Shown here: positions 16,543 through 24,840 of the stretch, in pieces
Position numbering within the stretch: the first letter of the stretch is position 1
Layout: the number at the start of each line of letters is the position of its first letter
Origin: Clostridia bacterium
GTDB taxonomy: Bacteria > Bacillota > Clostridia > Christensenellales > QAND01
Length of the DNA: 64,000 nucleotides
Assembly: GCA_017439715.1 (NCBI GenBank)
Contig: JAFSIR010000027.1
Coordinates: 1 to 64,000 of the forward strand
Reading direction: 5' to 3'
The notes under the pieces: model-generated
What the model was told of the DNA's origin: nothing
Seen by the model: only the letters and a program-made list of their open reading frames with translations
Database searches by the model: none
Program-made: the position numbers and the translations under genes

Positions 16543-17159
16543 GCGATCACCTCTGCCAACCGGTACACCATTTCATCGATCTGTTCTTGCCGGAATTTAT
16601 AGGCCGCGGTATTGGCAATCAGCCTTGCGCTGCTCGGCGCCACGTCTTCCACAACGCTTAAATTGTTTTCCCGCAGCGTGGTGCCCGTTTCCACGATATC
16701 CACGATCACATCGCTCAGCCCGCTCAGCGGGGCAAGCTCGATCGAGCCGTTGAGCTTGATAATCTCGATATCGCGGTTTTTGCGCTGGTAGAACCGCTTG
16801 GACACGTTGGGATATTTGGTAGCCACGCGCAAAATAGAATCAGTATCGTCCACAAAGCCGTTCGGCGCTGCAACGGCAAACCGGCAAGCCCCCATTTTTA
16901 GGTCCAGCAGTTCGTATACCGACGGTTCTGTTTCAAGCAGGATATCTTTGCCTACAATGCCAATGTCTGCTGCACCGCGTTCAACATAGATCGCAACGTC
17001 TGCAGGTTTGACCAATAAATAGCGCACATCGCTCTGCTCGCTTTCCAGCACCAGCTTGCGTGTGCCTTCTGCCATCGCGCGGCACTCCAATCCAATGCTT
17101 TCAAACAATCGGTATGCTTTATCTCCCATGCGCCCTTTGGGTAATGCGATGCTGATCAT
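16539..17159 (-). CDS. hisG: ATP phosphoribosyltransferase, short form
   Basis: HisG joins ATP and PRPP in the first, feedback-controlled step of histidine synthesis. At 206 residues it is the short form, lacking the C-terminal regulatory domain, and needs HisZ, encoded directly upstream. Motifs: ISIALPKGRMGD at the start, GAADIGIVGKDIL, and the PRPP-binding region DVIVDIVETGTTLREN. The long open frame upstream lies inside hisZ; the ATG at 17159 overlaps the hisZ stop in ATGA. Confidence 0.96.
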   Translation of the reverse strand: MISIALPKGRMGDKAYRLFESIGLECRAMAEGTRKLVLESEQSDVRYLLVKPADVAIYVERGAADIGIVGKDILLETEPSVYELLDLKMGACRFAVAAPNGFVDDTDSILRVATKYPNVSKRFYQRKNRDIEIIKLNGSIELAPLSGLSDVIVDIVETGTTLRENNLSVVEDVAPSSARLIANTAAYKFRQEQIDEMVYRLAEVIA

Positions 17160-18277
17160 ATCCGTTCCTCCTTCACAGTTGCGCCTAACACACGCACCAC
17201 GCGCCCGGCACTGACGCCGACAGGCAGGGCAGGCGCAGCCACCGCCCGTTCGCCACGCTGCTGACAATCGGCCATCACCTGCGCTACGACGCACGGATCG
17301 CTCTGCTCGTCATACAGGATAATAGTATCCGCTGCTTTTTGCGCAGGCTTTTTCAAATAACGTTCAATCTCATCAAAATAAATGGCAAACCCGATGGCCG
17401 GCAGCGCTTTGCCCATCCGCGCCATCAGCGTGTCATACCGCCCGCCGCTCAACACGGCCCGCGGCACCCGCGCCACATAGCCACGGAACATAAGCCCATT
17501 ATAATAGCGCGAATCATTGGCAAGCGAAAAATCAAGCCGCACACGGCTGCGGATCCCAAGCGACTGCAAAGCCTCTGAAAGCACAGACAGTTCTTCCAAC
17601 GCTCGTTGGCTTTCTTCACCCAAAGTTAGGGCCTGTGCTTTTTGCAGCGTTTCCTCTATCGGACCGGACAAACGAACAACCGCTTGTAAAACGGCCAGAT
17701 CCTTTTCGTCGATCGCGTAGGTTTTTGCCGCTTCATCCAGGCTATGCGCACTCTTTTGGGCAAGGCAGGCCATCACTTCGCGCTCTGCTTCGGCGCTGAG
17801 CCCCATCGGCCCTAAAATGCCGGACAGGAAGCACATGTGCGAAAGCTCCAGCACATATTCCGTATCAATGCAGGAAAGGCTCTTAAGCGCCAGCGTTACC
17901 ATTTCAATGCTGGTATACGCCCCCGCATCTCCCAGGCATTCCAAGCCTATCTGATAAATCTCGCGATACTCGCGCACTTCGCGGGATACGCGGTAAACAC
18001 TTTCTGTGTAATACAGCTTTTCGGGCTGCAGGCAGGTAGCACGCGTGTTTTTCACAATGCTCAGTGTGATATCCGGCTTAAGCGCCATCAGCTTTCCATC
18101 CAGGTCGGAAAATGTGATATAAGGCCCGCCAGCCAGATACTCCTTATTCCGCACATAAAAATCATATTCTTCAAACCGCCCCATGCGGAATTTGCGATAT
18201 CCGTATTGCTCGTATAGCGATCGAAGCTCATACCCGATTCGTTCGCTTACGCTCCATATTTCACGGTCATATCCCAC
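17156..18277 (-). CDS. hisZ: ATP phosphoribosyltransferase regulatory subunit HisZ
   Basis: HisZ is a histidyl-tRNA synthetase paralogue without aminoacylation activity that binds HisG and mediates histidine feedback. The roughly 373-residue protein keeps the class II synthetase fold: motif 2-like YTESVYRVSREVREYREIYQ, then GLECLGDAGAYTSIE, and the late SGGRYDTLMARMG. Upstream ATG and TTG codons (18290-18295) lie only about 8 nt from the predicted transcript start and have no ribosome site, while GGAGG at about 18286-18290 is well placed for GTG at 18277, so GTG is preferred. It is the first gene of the operon. Confidence 0.92.
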   Translation of the reverse strand: MGYDREIWSVSERIGYELRSLYEQYGYRKFRMGRFEEYDFYVRNKEYLAGGPYITFSDLDGKLMALKPDITLSIVKNTRATCLQPEKLYYTESVYRVSREVREYREIYQIGLECLGDAGAYTSIEMVTLALKSLSCIDTEYVLELSHMCFLSGILGPMGLSAEAEREVMACLAQKSAHSLDEAAKTYAIDEKDLAVLQAVVRLSGPIEETLQKAQALTLGEESQRALEELSVLSEALQSLGIRSRVRLDFSLANDSRYYNGLMFRGYVARVPRAVLSGGRYDTLMARMGKALPAIGFAIYFDEIERYLKKPAQKAADTIILYDEQSDPCVVAQVMADCQQRGERAVAAPALPVGVSAGRVVRVLGATVKEERI

Positions 18278-18307
18278 GGAAAATACCTCCATCAAACAAG
18301 ATACCCT

Positions 18308-18336
18308 ATTGTATAATACACTAACGCATTAGTCAA
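18308..18336 (-). promoter_or_regulatory. his operon promoter with an internal dyad
   Basis: TTGACT (revcomp of 18331-18336), a 17-nt spacer and TACAAT (revcomp of 18308-18313) form a strong sigma-A promoter reading into hisZ with a leader of only about 20-25 nt. Such a short leader leaves no room for a T-box or attenuator. The dyad ACTAA-N4-TTAGT at 18320-18333 covers the spacer and could be a repressor site; the regulator is unknown. Confidence 0.7.
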
Positions 18337-18360
18337 GCAGAGCGATAAAGTATTTTAACA

Positions 18361-18395
18361 AAAAAAGGCCGCGCAGTTAGCGCGGCCAAACTTTT
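18361..18395 (-). terminator. Rho-independent terminator after the cold-shock gene
   Basis: GGCCGCGC (18367-18374) pairs with GCGCGGCC (18380-18387); on the minus strand a T7 run follows. It is placed just after the csp stop codon. Confidence 0.9.
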
Positions 18396-18405
18396 TTCTA
18401 TCAGC

Positions 18406-18618
18406 TTACAGCGGGCGAACTTCCACAGCGCGCAGACGGTTGGGGTTTTTGGGATCGGGCTCCGTTTCAAAAGAAACAGCCTGGCCTTCGTTCAGCGTGC
18501 GAAAACCTTCGGTCTGGATTGCGGAGAAATGAACGAAAACGTCCTCGCCGCCCTCTTCATTAGCAATAAACCCATAACCTTTATCGGGGTTAAACCATTT
18601 GACAGTGCCGTTACTCAT
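18406..18618 (-). CDS. Cold-shock protein (CspA family)
   Basis: This 70-residue OB-fold RNA/DNA-binding protein is thought to melt RNA structure. Both nucleic-acid motifs are present: RNP1 KGYGFI near residue 13 and RNP2 VFVHFSAI near 27, together with the NGTVKWFN start. The ATG has ACGGAGG upstream. It has a leader of about 110 nt from a predicted promoter, a common arrangement for cold-regulated csp genes, and its own terminator, so it is a single-gene unit. Confidence 0.95.
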   Translation of the reverse strand: MSNGTVKWFNPDKGYGFIANEEGGEDVFVHFSAIQTEGFRTLNEGQAVSFETEPDPKNPNRLRAVEVRPL

Positions 18619-18729
18619 TTTGCAATTACCTCCGTTTTAAATAATACCCATCGATTTAAATCTAGCGGAATGTGCCTCAAAGAAAAATGTGACCCCGAGA
18701 GATACTTATATCGTATGAATACAAACGAA

Positions 18730-18758
18730 TGATAACATATACAAATCATCCCTGTCAA
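18730..18758 (-). promoter_or_regulatory. Probable csp promoter
   Basis: TTGACA (revcomp of 18753-18758), a 17-nt spacer and TTATCA (revcomp of 18730-18735) read toward the cold-shock gene. The -35 is perfect; the -10 is poor. The -35 falls within a group of TGACA-type repeats. Confidence 0.45.
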
Positions 18759-18810
18759 ATGACAACTGATTATTTGACAAACTCAGTCAAAAATGACAAA
18801 TACATGACAA
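18753..18810. repeat. Cluster of TGACAA repeats
   Basis: TGACAA occurs at 18760, 18775, 18794 and 18805, and TGTCA at 18753 makes an inverted pair with the first (TGTCA-AA-TGACA). The cluster lies between the end of the FAD-oxidoreductase gene and the csp promoter, and is a candidate operator region. Similar half-sites occur at 9991-10019. Confidence 0.4.
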
Positions 18811-18835
18811 ACGTCACAGTTTGTTTGCTGTTGCG

Positions 18836-20248
18836 TTATCCCTGCTGTTCTTCAGCCCACAACTTACGGGCCATGTACACGCCCATGGCGGAAGACATCA
18901 TAAGCCCGCGCGTCCAACCGCTCGAATCGCCCAGACAGTACAGCCCATCAACGCTGGTTTTTAGGTTTTCATCCATTTTCACGCAGTTGGAATAGAATTT
19001 GATTTCCGGGCCGTAGAGCAGCGTTTCATCGCTTGCAAACCCGGGCACCACTTTATCCACCGCGGCGATGAAGGAAATGATATTCACCATCGTACGGTAG
19101 GGCATAGCGCTTGTAAGATCGCCGGCCACAGCGTCTTTGAGCGTGGGTCGCACGTTGGACCGTTCCAGCTCTTCTGCCCATGTCCGTTTGCCGGAAAGGA
19201 TATCGCCATACCGCTGCACAAGGATAGACCCATTGGCCAGCATGTTCATCAGCTGCCCCACCTTTTGGGCATACAGAATGGGCTGATCAAACGGAACGCG
19301 GAAATGATGGCTGCACAGAATGGCCACATTCGTATTCTCACTCTTTTTCTCTTTAAAGCTGTGTCCGTTCACCAGCGCCAGCGCATCATCATAGTTTTCC
19401 TGCGACACGTATCCGCCCGGGTTCTGGCAGAAGGTGCGCACCTTGTTTTCAAACGGCTTGGGATAACCGATCAGCTTGCTTTCATAAAGCACTTGATTGA
19501 CTTCTTCCATCACCTCATTGCGCACTTCAACGCGCACGCCCACATCCACTGTGCCGGGCAGGCGTTCAATGCCGTGTGTCCGGCAAAGCTCTTCGAGCCA
19601 CGAGGCGCCCACGCGCCCGGCGGCCACCACAGTGTTTTTGGCAAACACGCGCTCTTTTTCGCCGTTGCCAAACGCATCCTGCAGCACCACGCCGCGGCAA
19701 ACATTGTCTTCAATGATAAGGTCACTGCACTGCGTGCGGAAGCGGATCTCCACGCCGCTGTCCAGCAAATGTTGCTGAATGCGGGAGTACACGCTGTGCG
19801 CCATTTCCGTGCCTAAGTGGCGGATGGGGCAGTCAACCAGCTTAAGCCCGGCACGGATGGCGTTAAGACGGATATTTTTGATTTTTTCTTTCTCGGTGAT
19901 GCCTTCTACGTGAGGATCGGCCCCATACTCAAGATAGATCGTATCGGTATAATCGATCAACGCCTGCACCTTTTCTTCGCCCAGCAGACGCGGCAGGTCG
20001 CCGCCCACCTCGCAAGAGAGCGACAGTTTCCCATCCGAAAATGCGCCCGCGCCGGAAAAACCGGTTGTGATATAGCAGGAAGGCTTGCAATTCACGCATT
20101 TTTGCGTTTTGTCTTTGGGGCAATGCCTGTTTTCCATCGACACACCCAACTCTGCGATCAGAATGCGCTGGCGGCTACCGTTTTTAAGCAGCTCAAGGGC
20201 GGTAAAAATGCCGGCCGGACCGGCCCCGATTATGATCAGATCATACAT
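18836..20248 (-). CDS. FAD-dependent oxidoreductase
   Basis: This 470-residue flavoprotein begins MYDLIIIGAGPAGIFTALEL, the FAD dinucleotide fold, and ends with a second FAD contact, GLYCLGDSSGWTRGLMMSSAMG. A Cys-rich segment near residues 43-58 (CPKDKTQKCVNCKPSC) precedes GFSGAGAFSDGKLSL, typical of a family of Clostridia annotated as NAD(FAD)-utilising dehydrogenases. The Cys set could hold an iron-sulfur centre or be redox-active. The substrate is unknown. GAGGTAG precedes the ATG. It lies 75 nt after the Spo0A-C protein gene on the same strand. Confidence 0.8.
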   Translation of the reverse strand: MYDLIIIGAGPAGIFTALELLKNGSRQRILIAELGVSMENRHCPKDKTQKCVNCKPSCYITTGFSGAGAFSDGKLSLSCEVGGDLPRLLGEEKVQALIDYTDTIYLEYGADPHVEGITEKEKIKNIRLNAIRAGLKLVDCPIRHLGTEMAHSVYSRIQQHLLDSGVEIRFRTQCSDLIIEDNVCRGVVLQDAFGNGEKERVFAKNTVVAAGRVGASWLEELCRTHGIERLPGTVDVGVRVEVRNEVMEEVNQVLYESKLIGYPKPFENKVRTFCQNPGGYVSQENYDDALALVNGHSFKEKKSENTNVAILCSHHFRVPFDQPILYAQKVGQLMNMLANGSILVQRYGDILSGKRTWAEELERSNVRPTLKDAVAGDLTSAMPYRTMVNIISFIAAVDKVVPGFASDETLLYGPEIKFYSNCVKMDENLKTSVDGLYCLGDSSGWTRGLMMSSAMGVYMARKLWAEEQQG

Positions 20249-20323
20249 GGTACTACCTCAGTTCACAAAAGATTGCCTTCGATTTTTCAGACAAGTTATT
20301 GTAAATAACATTTGGTGGATTTG

Positions 20324-20686
20324 TCAATTCATCCCCTGTCCATGCCACCGAAAGCGAAGATAACTGCTGAGCACCGCGAAAAACTGGCCGTTGTTCGGGC
20401 GGGATACCCATGCTGCAAATAGATCGCCCATTTCATTGTAAACCCGTGCTGACCAAGCCCGTTCGATCGCCCCGCGGATTCCACGCTCCACAGCGGAAAT
20501 GCTTGCGCCCGATTGCGCTGAGATTGCCGCATACAGGCCTGCTGTTATTCGGCGCAGATGATCGGAGTTTTCCAGGCACAGCACCAACCCTTTTAATATA
20601 TAGGTGTAACCGATTTGGTGAGGCAATATGCCCAACCGCACAAGAACTTGCTCCATATCGATCCGCATATTATCCGATACAGTCAT
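20324..20686 (-). CDS. Stand-alone Spo0A C-terminal (effector) domain protein
   Basis: The 120-residue product aligns from residue 15 to 105 with the sporulation-regulator DNA-binding domain: LGILPHQIGYTYILKGL, then ITAGLYAAISAQSGASISAVERGIRGAIERAWS, the recognition-helix region. It has no receiver domain, which in Spo0A is the N-terminal 120 residues, so it cannot be phosphorylated in the usual way. GGAGGG lies before the ATG. It is divergent from the SleB-type hydrolase gene with a near-consensus 0A-box between them. It could be a constitutive or antagonist version of Spo0A; its role is inference. Confidence 0.8.
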   Translation of the reverse strand: MTVSDNMRIDMEQVLVRLGILPHQIGYTYILKGLVLCLENSDHLRRITAGLYAAISAQSGASISAVERGIRGAIERAWSARVYNEMGDLFAAWVSRPNNGQFFAVLSSYLRFRWHGQGMN

Positions 20687-20707
20687 AATAACTGCCCTCC
20701 AGTTTCC

Positions 20708-20726
20708 CTAGTTGTTTAACAACTAG
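20708..20726. promoter_or_regulatory. Perfect 19-nt palindrome, candidate operator
   Basis: CTAGTTGTT-T-AACAACTAG is a perfect dyad with 9-nt arms, 21 nt before the start codon of the Spo0A-C protein. Sites of this TAGTTG..CAACTA form are typical of winged-helix dimers such as the MarR family. No such regulator is encoded in the window. Confidence 0.5.
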
Positions 20727-20784
20727 CATATCGGCTTCCAAAACCGCAACGCATTTTTGGCAAAACTGAGAAAAACAGACACGA

Positions 20785-20796
20785 ATCGACAAAAAT
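20785..20796 (-). promoter_or_regulatory. Possible 0A-box
   Basis: Read on the minus strand the sequence is TTTTTGTCGAT, matching the Spo0A box core TGTCGAA at six of seven positions with the preferred T-run before it. It lies between the divergent genes for the Spo0A-C protein and the SleB-type hydrolase. A single inexact heptamer is weak evidence alone; the context raises it. Confidence 0.35.
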
Positions 20797-20871
20797 GGGA
20801 AATATGCGGCGCTGAATGATACGCCGTTGCAACGGGCAGAATGGAACCGATCTTAAGAAAGGGGGGCTTTT

Positions 20872-21390
20872 ATGCCTTTAACCAATCTTGTTTCGGCCGT
20901 TCTTGTAGCAGCCTCCATCGGAACGGCTGCACCGGCAGCCCCGCAAACTGCGCAGATCCGCGCTGCCATGCCGCAAACCGCGCTGCTGCTTTCACATAAC
21001 GAAATCCCTGCCACTGTGATCACCTATGTTTCCCGCGCTGACTATGAAGCGGATGTGGAAGCACTGGCACGCATCATGTATTGGGAAGCCCGGGGTGAAT
21101 CGGAGCAAGGACAGCTGGCTGTGGCCAACGTGGTGATCAACCGCACCAGAAGCCCGTACTGGCCGAACACTATAAAGGGTGTGATCAGCCAAAAAGGACA
21201 GTTTACCCCCTACGGCAACAAAAAATATTATAAGGTCAAGCTGCCGCAGTCCCTGATTGATCTGGCCCGCCGCGCACTGAACGGGGCATCTGCCGTGCCG
21301 GATGATTATGTGTATTTTGCCCGCGGGAAAGCAAGATACGCCAAGGATTTTATTAAAATCGGACAACACTATTTTGGCCGCCGCAAATAA
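20872..21390 (+). CDS. SleB/CwlJ-type cell-wall hydrolase
   Basis: This 172-residue secreted protein has an N-terminal hydrophobic signal region (residues about 4-25) and the Hydrolase_2 domain from about 60 onward: ALARIMYWEARGESEQGQLAVANVVINRT, with the catalytic Glu in the EARGE motif, then QF.PYG and ARRALNG. In spore-formers such lytic transglycosylases open the cortex at germination. A GGGGGG site precedes the ATG. No peptidoglycan-binding repeat is present, so it is smaller than B. subtilis SleB and may act in vegetative cells instead. Confidence 0.85.
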   Translation: MPLTNLVSAVLVAASIGTAAPAAPQTAQIRAAMPQTALLLSHNEIPATVITYVSRADYEADVEALARIMYWEARGESEQGQLAVANVVINRTRSPYWPNTIKGVISQKGQFTPYGNKKYYKVKLPQSLIDLARRALNGASAVPDDYVYFARGKARYAKDFIKIGQHYFGRRK

Positions 21391-21931
21391 ACTCAAGCGG
21401 GGCATTCCCAACCTGTTGTCGGGACTGAGACTGTTGCTGGCGCCGGTGTTCATTTGGCTGTATTTTCGCCCGGGGTGGGGAGCAGCCGTGATCTTTGCTC
21501 TGTGCGGACTGACAGATCTGCTGGATGGTTATTTGGCGCGCAGATGGGATGCCCGCAGCGATCTTGGCCGTGTGCTCGATCCGCTGTCAGACAAGGTGCT
21601 GACAGTTTCGGCACTGGCGTGCTTTGCTGTTTCCGGCCGGCTGAACAGGGCGCTGGCCGCCGTGATGATCTGCACGGAACTGCTGATTTTATTTGGCGGC
21701 GTTTGTTTATTGTGCCTGAGCGTAGTTCCACAGGCGCAATTTGCCGGCAAAGCTGCTGCTGCGGCGATCACCGTTGCCGTATGGAGCGGGCTTCTGTTTC
21801 CCGCATGGCAGGGCCTTAGGTATTTTATGTTCGTCAGCCTGACACTTACGGCGTTTGCCCTTGGCACGTATGCATTGCAAACGCTTAAAATCCTCGGCAT
21901 GTTCTTGACAATGGACAAGAAAAAGATATAA
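21374..21931 (+). CDS. CDP-alcohol phosphatidyltransferase (PgsA-like)
   Basis: This membrane enzyme moves a phosphatidyl group from CDP-diacylglycerol to an alcohol. The signature is complete: DGYLARRWDARSDLGRVLDPLSDK (D-G-x2-A-R-x8-G-x3-D-x3-D, with the motif starting at the first D). Hydrophobic helices lie before and after it. Glycerol phosphate is the likely acceptor (phosphatidylglycerophosphate synthase) but cardiolipin- or inositol-type enzymes share the motif. An upstream ATG at 21302 would overlap the hydrolase gene by 89 nt; the TTG at 21374 fits the family N-terminus (NKLKRGIPNLLSGLRLLLAP). The start is uncertain. Confidence 0.75.
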   Translation: MAAANKLKRGIPNLLSGLRLLLAPVFIWLYFRPGWGAAVIFALCGLTDLLDGYLARRWDARSDLGRVLDPLSDKVLTVSALACFAVSGRLNRALAAVMICTELLILFGGVCLLCLSVVPQAQFAGKAAAAAITVAVWSGLLFPAWQGLRYFMFVSLTLTAFALGTYALQTLKILGMFLTMDKKKI

Positions 21932-21932
21932 T
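21905..21932 (+). promoter_or_regulatory. Consensus promoter for the T-box-valS unit, inside the upstream gene
   Basis: TTGACA (21905-21910), a 16-nt spacer and TATAAT (21927-21932) match both hexamers exactly. The element forms the last nine codons of the phosphatidyltransferase gene, and its -10 covers that gene's stop codon. Transcription would begin about 21939, at the base of the T-box leader. Confidence 0.75.
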
Positions 21933-21939
21933 GTAATCA

Positions 21940-22186
21940 TCTCGGCGTTGAACGGGAGGAGTAGGTAGAATCCGATCCACAGAGAGGCGGCCCCAAGGCT
22001 GGAAGGGCGGCCGGATGCAGAACTGCTGAATGTCGCCCGCGAGCCAGTGCGGTCAGAGTGATCAGCCGCACCGTTTTCCGGGCGTTAACCGGGCAAGAGG
22101 GGCGTTCCGCTCATAACCAGGAACGCCTGAACAAAGGTGGTACCACGAAACCGACTTCGTCCTTTGAGACGAGTCGGTATTTTTAT
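21940..22186 (+). ncRNA. T-box riboswitch leader of valS
   Basis: This leader controls valS by sensing uncharged tRNA(Val). Visible parts: a stem I region with CAGAGAG and GCTGGAAG-type motifs, the T-box itself AAAGGTGGTACCACG at 22133-22147, whose GGTG bulge pairs with the tRNA acceptor end, and the competing terminator at 22150-22186. A GTC valine triplet at 22032-22034 is a possible specifier codon, but I could not fold stem I with certainty. Confidence 0.9.
22150..22186 (+). terminator. Regulated terminator of the valS T-box
   Basis: ACCGACT..CGTC pairs with GACGAGTCGGT and is followed by ATTTTTATT. The left arm directly follows the T-box sequence, so the antiterminator and terminator are mutually exclusive, as in other T-box leaders. 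Confidence 0.9.
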
Positions 22187-22206
22187 TAGTTTCAGGAGTG
22201 AGAAAA

Positions 22207-24840
22207 ATGAAGGAACTGCCCGCCAAAACGTATGAGTTCAAAGACGTGGAAGAGCGCCTGTACCGCAAATGGATGGAAGATGGGTGTTTCACGCCTACGA
22301 TCGACCCGGAAAAAGAGCCATTTGTTATCGTGATTCCTCCGCCCAACATCACCGGCCAGCTGCACATGGGTCATGCGCTTGACAATATTCCGCAGGATAT
22401 TATGATCCGCACCAAACGCATGCAGGGCGTGCCCACGCTTTGGGTGCCCGGCACAGACCATGCGTCCATTGCAACGGAAGTGAAGATCATCGAGCAGATG
22501 GCGCAGGAAGGCCTTACCAAGCAGGATATCGGCCGTGAAGGGTTTTTGGAGCGCGCTTGGAATTGGAAAGAGCAGTACGGCGGCCGCATCGTAACGCAGC
22601 TGAAAAAGATGGGCTGCTCGTGCGACTGGACGCGTGAACGCTTCACCATGGATGAAGGCTGCAGCCGCGCTGTGCGTGAAGTATTCGTGCAGCTGTATAA
22701 CAAGGGCTTGATCTATCGCGGTAACCGCATTATCAACTGGTGTCCCAACTGCCGCACCGCGCTGAGCGACACCGAGGTGGAATATGAAGACCAGAAGAGC
22801 AGCCTGTGGCATATCCGCTATTCCACGCCCGATGGGAAAGATTCCATTGTTGTGGCCACCACACGGCCGGAAACCATGCTGGGTGATACGGCGGTTGCCG
22901 TTAATCCCGAAGATGAGCGCTATGCTCATTTGATCGGCAAAACAGTTGTTCTCCCGCTGATGAACCGCGAGATCCCGGTTGTGGCGGACGAATATGTGGA
23001 AAAAGAGTTTGGCACCGGCGCGGTGAAGATCACTCCGGCACATGACCCGAACGACTTTGAAGTGGGCCAGCGGCACGAACTGGAAACTATCTGTGTGATG
23101 GATGACACCGGTATTATCAATGAAAATGGCGGTGTGTATTGCGGGCTTGAACGCTTTGAAGCGCGCAAGAAGATCGTTGAAGATCTGCAGGCGCTGGGCG
23201 CCCTTGTTAAGATCGAAGCGTATGATCACAACGTTGGCGCCTGCTACCGCTGCGGCACCACGGTTGAACCCATGATCTCCGAGCAGTGGTTCGTCAGCAT
23301 GAAGCCGCTGGCCAAACCTGCGATTGAAGCCGTGCGCGAAGGGCGTATCAAGTTTGTGCCCGATCGGTTCAATAAGATTTATTTCAACTGGATGGAAAAC
23401 GTGCGCGATTGGTGCATTTCCCGCCAGCTTTGGTGGGGGCATAGCATTCCCGCGTGGTATTGCCGCGATTGCGGGGAAGTGATCGTTGCAACCGAGGATC
23501 CTACCGTTTGCCCGAAATGCGGCAGCGCCCATCTGGACCAGGATGAAGACGTGCTTGATACGTGGTTCAGCTCCGGCCTGTGGCCGTTCAGCACGCTTGG
23601 CTGGCCGGATCAGACGGAAGACCTTAAATATTTCTATCCCACCTCTACGCTTGTCACCGGTTACGAGATCATCTTCTTCTGGGTCGCCCGCATGATCGTG
23701 TTCGGCCTGGAAATCATGGGCGAAGTGCCGTTTAAAACGGTTATGATCCATGGCATCGTGCGCGATGAACAGGGCAGAAAGATGAGCAAATCCCTTGGCA
23801 ACGGCATCGATCCGCTGGTCGTGATCGATGAATACGGCACGGATGCGCTGCGTTTCTCCCTGATCCAGAACAACAGCATCGAGAACGACAGCCGGTTCTA
23901 TATGAGCCGCGTGGAAGCGGCCCGTAATTTTGCCAACAAGATCTGGAACGCTGCCCGCTTTGTGCTGATGAATGTGGGCGAGTATCAGCCCAAGGGCATA
24001 GATCCGGCGGCGCTCGGCTGCGAAGACAAGTGGATACTGACCAAGCTTGGCGATACAGCGGAAAAAGTTACCGCTGCGATCGAACGGATGGAACTGGGCC
24101 TCGCCGCACAGATGGTGTACGATTTCCTGTGGTCGGATTATTGCGATTGGTATATTGAAATGTGCAAACCGCGGCTGAACAGCGAAACGGACAAGAGCAG
24201 CACGCTGGAAGTGCTTTTGTATGTGCTTGACCAAACGCTTCGTCTGCTGCACCCGTTCATGCCGTTCATCACGGAAGAGATCTTCCAGTCCCTGCCGAAC
24301 ACGGAAGGCAGCATCATGCTCGCTGCCTGGCCGGAAAAACGGGAAGAACTGTGCTTCTGTGAGCAAGCCGCGCAAACGCAGGATCTTATGGAACTGGTGC
24401 GTGCTGTGCGCAATGTGCGTCGCGAGTGCAACGTGCCCACCGGGCGCCGCGCTCCGTTGTATGTGCTGCCTGCCGAAAACAGAGAAGCGTCTTTCCGCGA
24501 AAACCATGTGTGGTTTGAGCGTTTGAGCTATGCCAGCGAGCTGAACTATCTGGCGGATGCTGCCCAGGCGCCTTCCGGCGCTGCTACGGCCGCCGGCCCC
24601 AACGGAACGGCTTATATCCCGCTGGGTGACCTGATCGATCTTGATAAAGAGCGGGCCCGCCTTGATAAGGAAGCGGACAAACTGAAAAAAGAGATTGCCC
24701 GCAGCGAAGGCAAATTGAACAACGCCGGCTTTGTGGATAAAGCGCCGCAGGCCGTGGTTGAGCAGGAACGGCAAACGCTGGCGCACAACAAAGAAATGCT
24801 CGAGCGCGTGCAGGCCCTGCGCAAAACGCTGGGCGAATGA
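22207..24840 (+). CDS. valS: Valyl-tRNA synthetase
   Basis: This enzyme charges tRNA(Val). The 877-residue class I enzyme has the HIGH-type motif in [15 protein letters not shown] near residue 45, the editing domain ([13 protein letters not shown]), KMSKS in [14 protein letters not shown], the anticodon-binding domain and the C-terminal coiled-coil arm ([18 protein letters not shown]). A GTG three codons earlier overlaps the AGGAG site, so the ATG at 22207 is chosen. It is controlled by the T-box. It overlaps folC by 4 nt. Confidence 0.97.
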   Translation: MKELPAKTYEFKDVEERLYRKWMEDGCFTPTIDPEKEPFVIVIPPPNITGQLHMGHALDNIPQDIMIRTKRMQGVPTLWVPGTDHASIATEVKIIEQMAQEGLTKQDIGREGFLERAWNWKEQYGGRIVTQLKKMGCSCDWTRERFTMDEGCSRAVREVFVQLYNKGLIYRGNRIINWCPNCRTALSDTEVEYEDQKSSLWHIRYSTPDGKDSIVVATTRPETMLGDTAVAVNPEDERYAHLIGKTVVLPLMNREIPVVADEYVEKEFGTGAVKITPAHDPNDFEVGQRHELETICVMDDTGIINENGGVYCGLERFEARKKIVEDLQALGALVKIEAYDHNVGACYRCGTTVEPMISEQWFVSMKPLAKPAIEAVREGRIKFVPDRFNKIYFNWMENVRDWCISRQLWWGHSIPAWYCRDCGEVIVATEDPTVCPKCGSAHLDQDEDVLDTWFSSGLWPFSTLGWPDQTEDLKYFYPTSTLVTGYEIIFFWVARMIVFGLEIMGEVPFKTVMIHGIVRDEQGRKMSKSLGNGIDPLVVIDEYGTDALRFSLIQNNSIENDSRFYMSRVEAARNFANKIWNAARFVLMNVGEYQPKGIDPAALGCEDKWILTKLGDTAEKVTAAIERMELGLAAQMVYDFLWSDYCDWYIEMCKPRLNSETDKSSTLEVLLYVLDQTLRLLHPFMPFITEEIFQSLPNTEGSIMLAAWPEKREELCFCEQAAQTQDLMELVRAVRNVRRECNVPTGRRAPLYVLPAENREASFRENHVWFERLSYASELNYLADAAQAPSGAATAAGPNGTAYIPLGDLIDLDKERARLDKEADKLKKEIARSEGKLNNAGFVDKAPQAVVEQERQTLAHNKEMLERVQALRKTLGE

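Noticed and set aside
20560-20960. Strand switch near 20.7 kb as a replication origin or terminus
   Set aside because: No DnaA-box cluster, dnaA gene or dif-like site is seen; a change of gene direction alone is not evidence.
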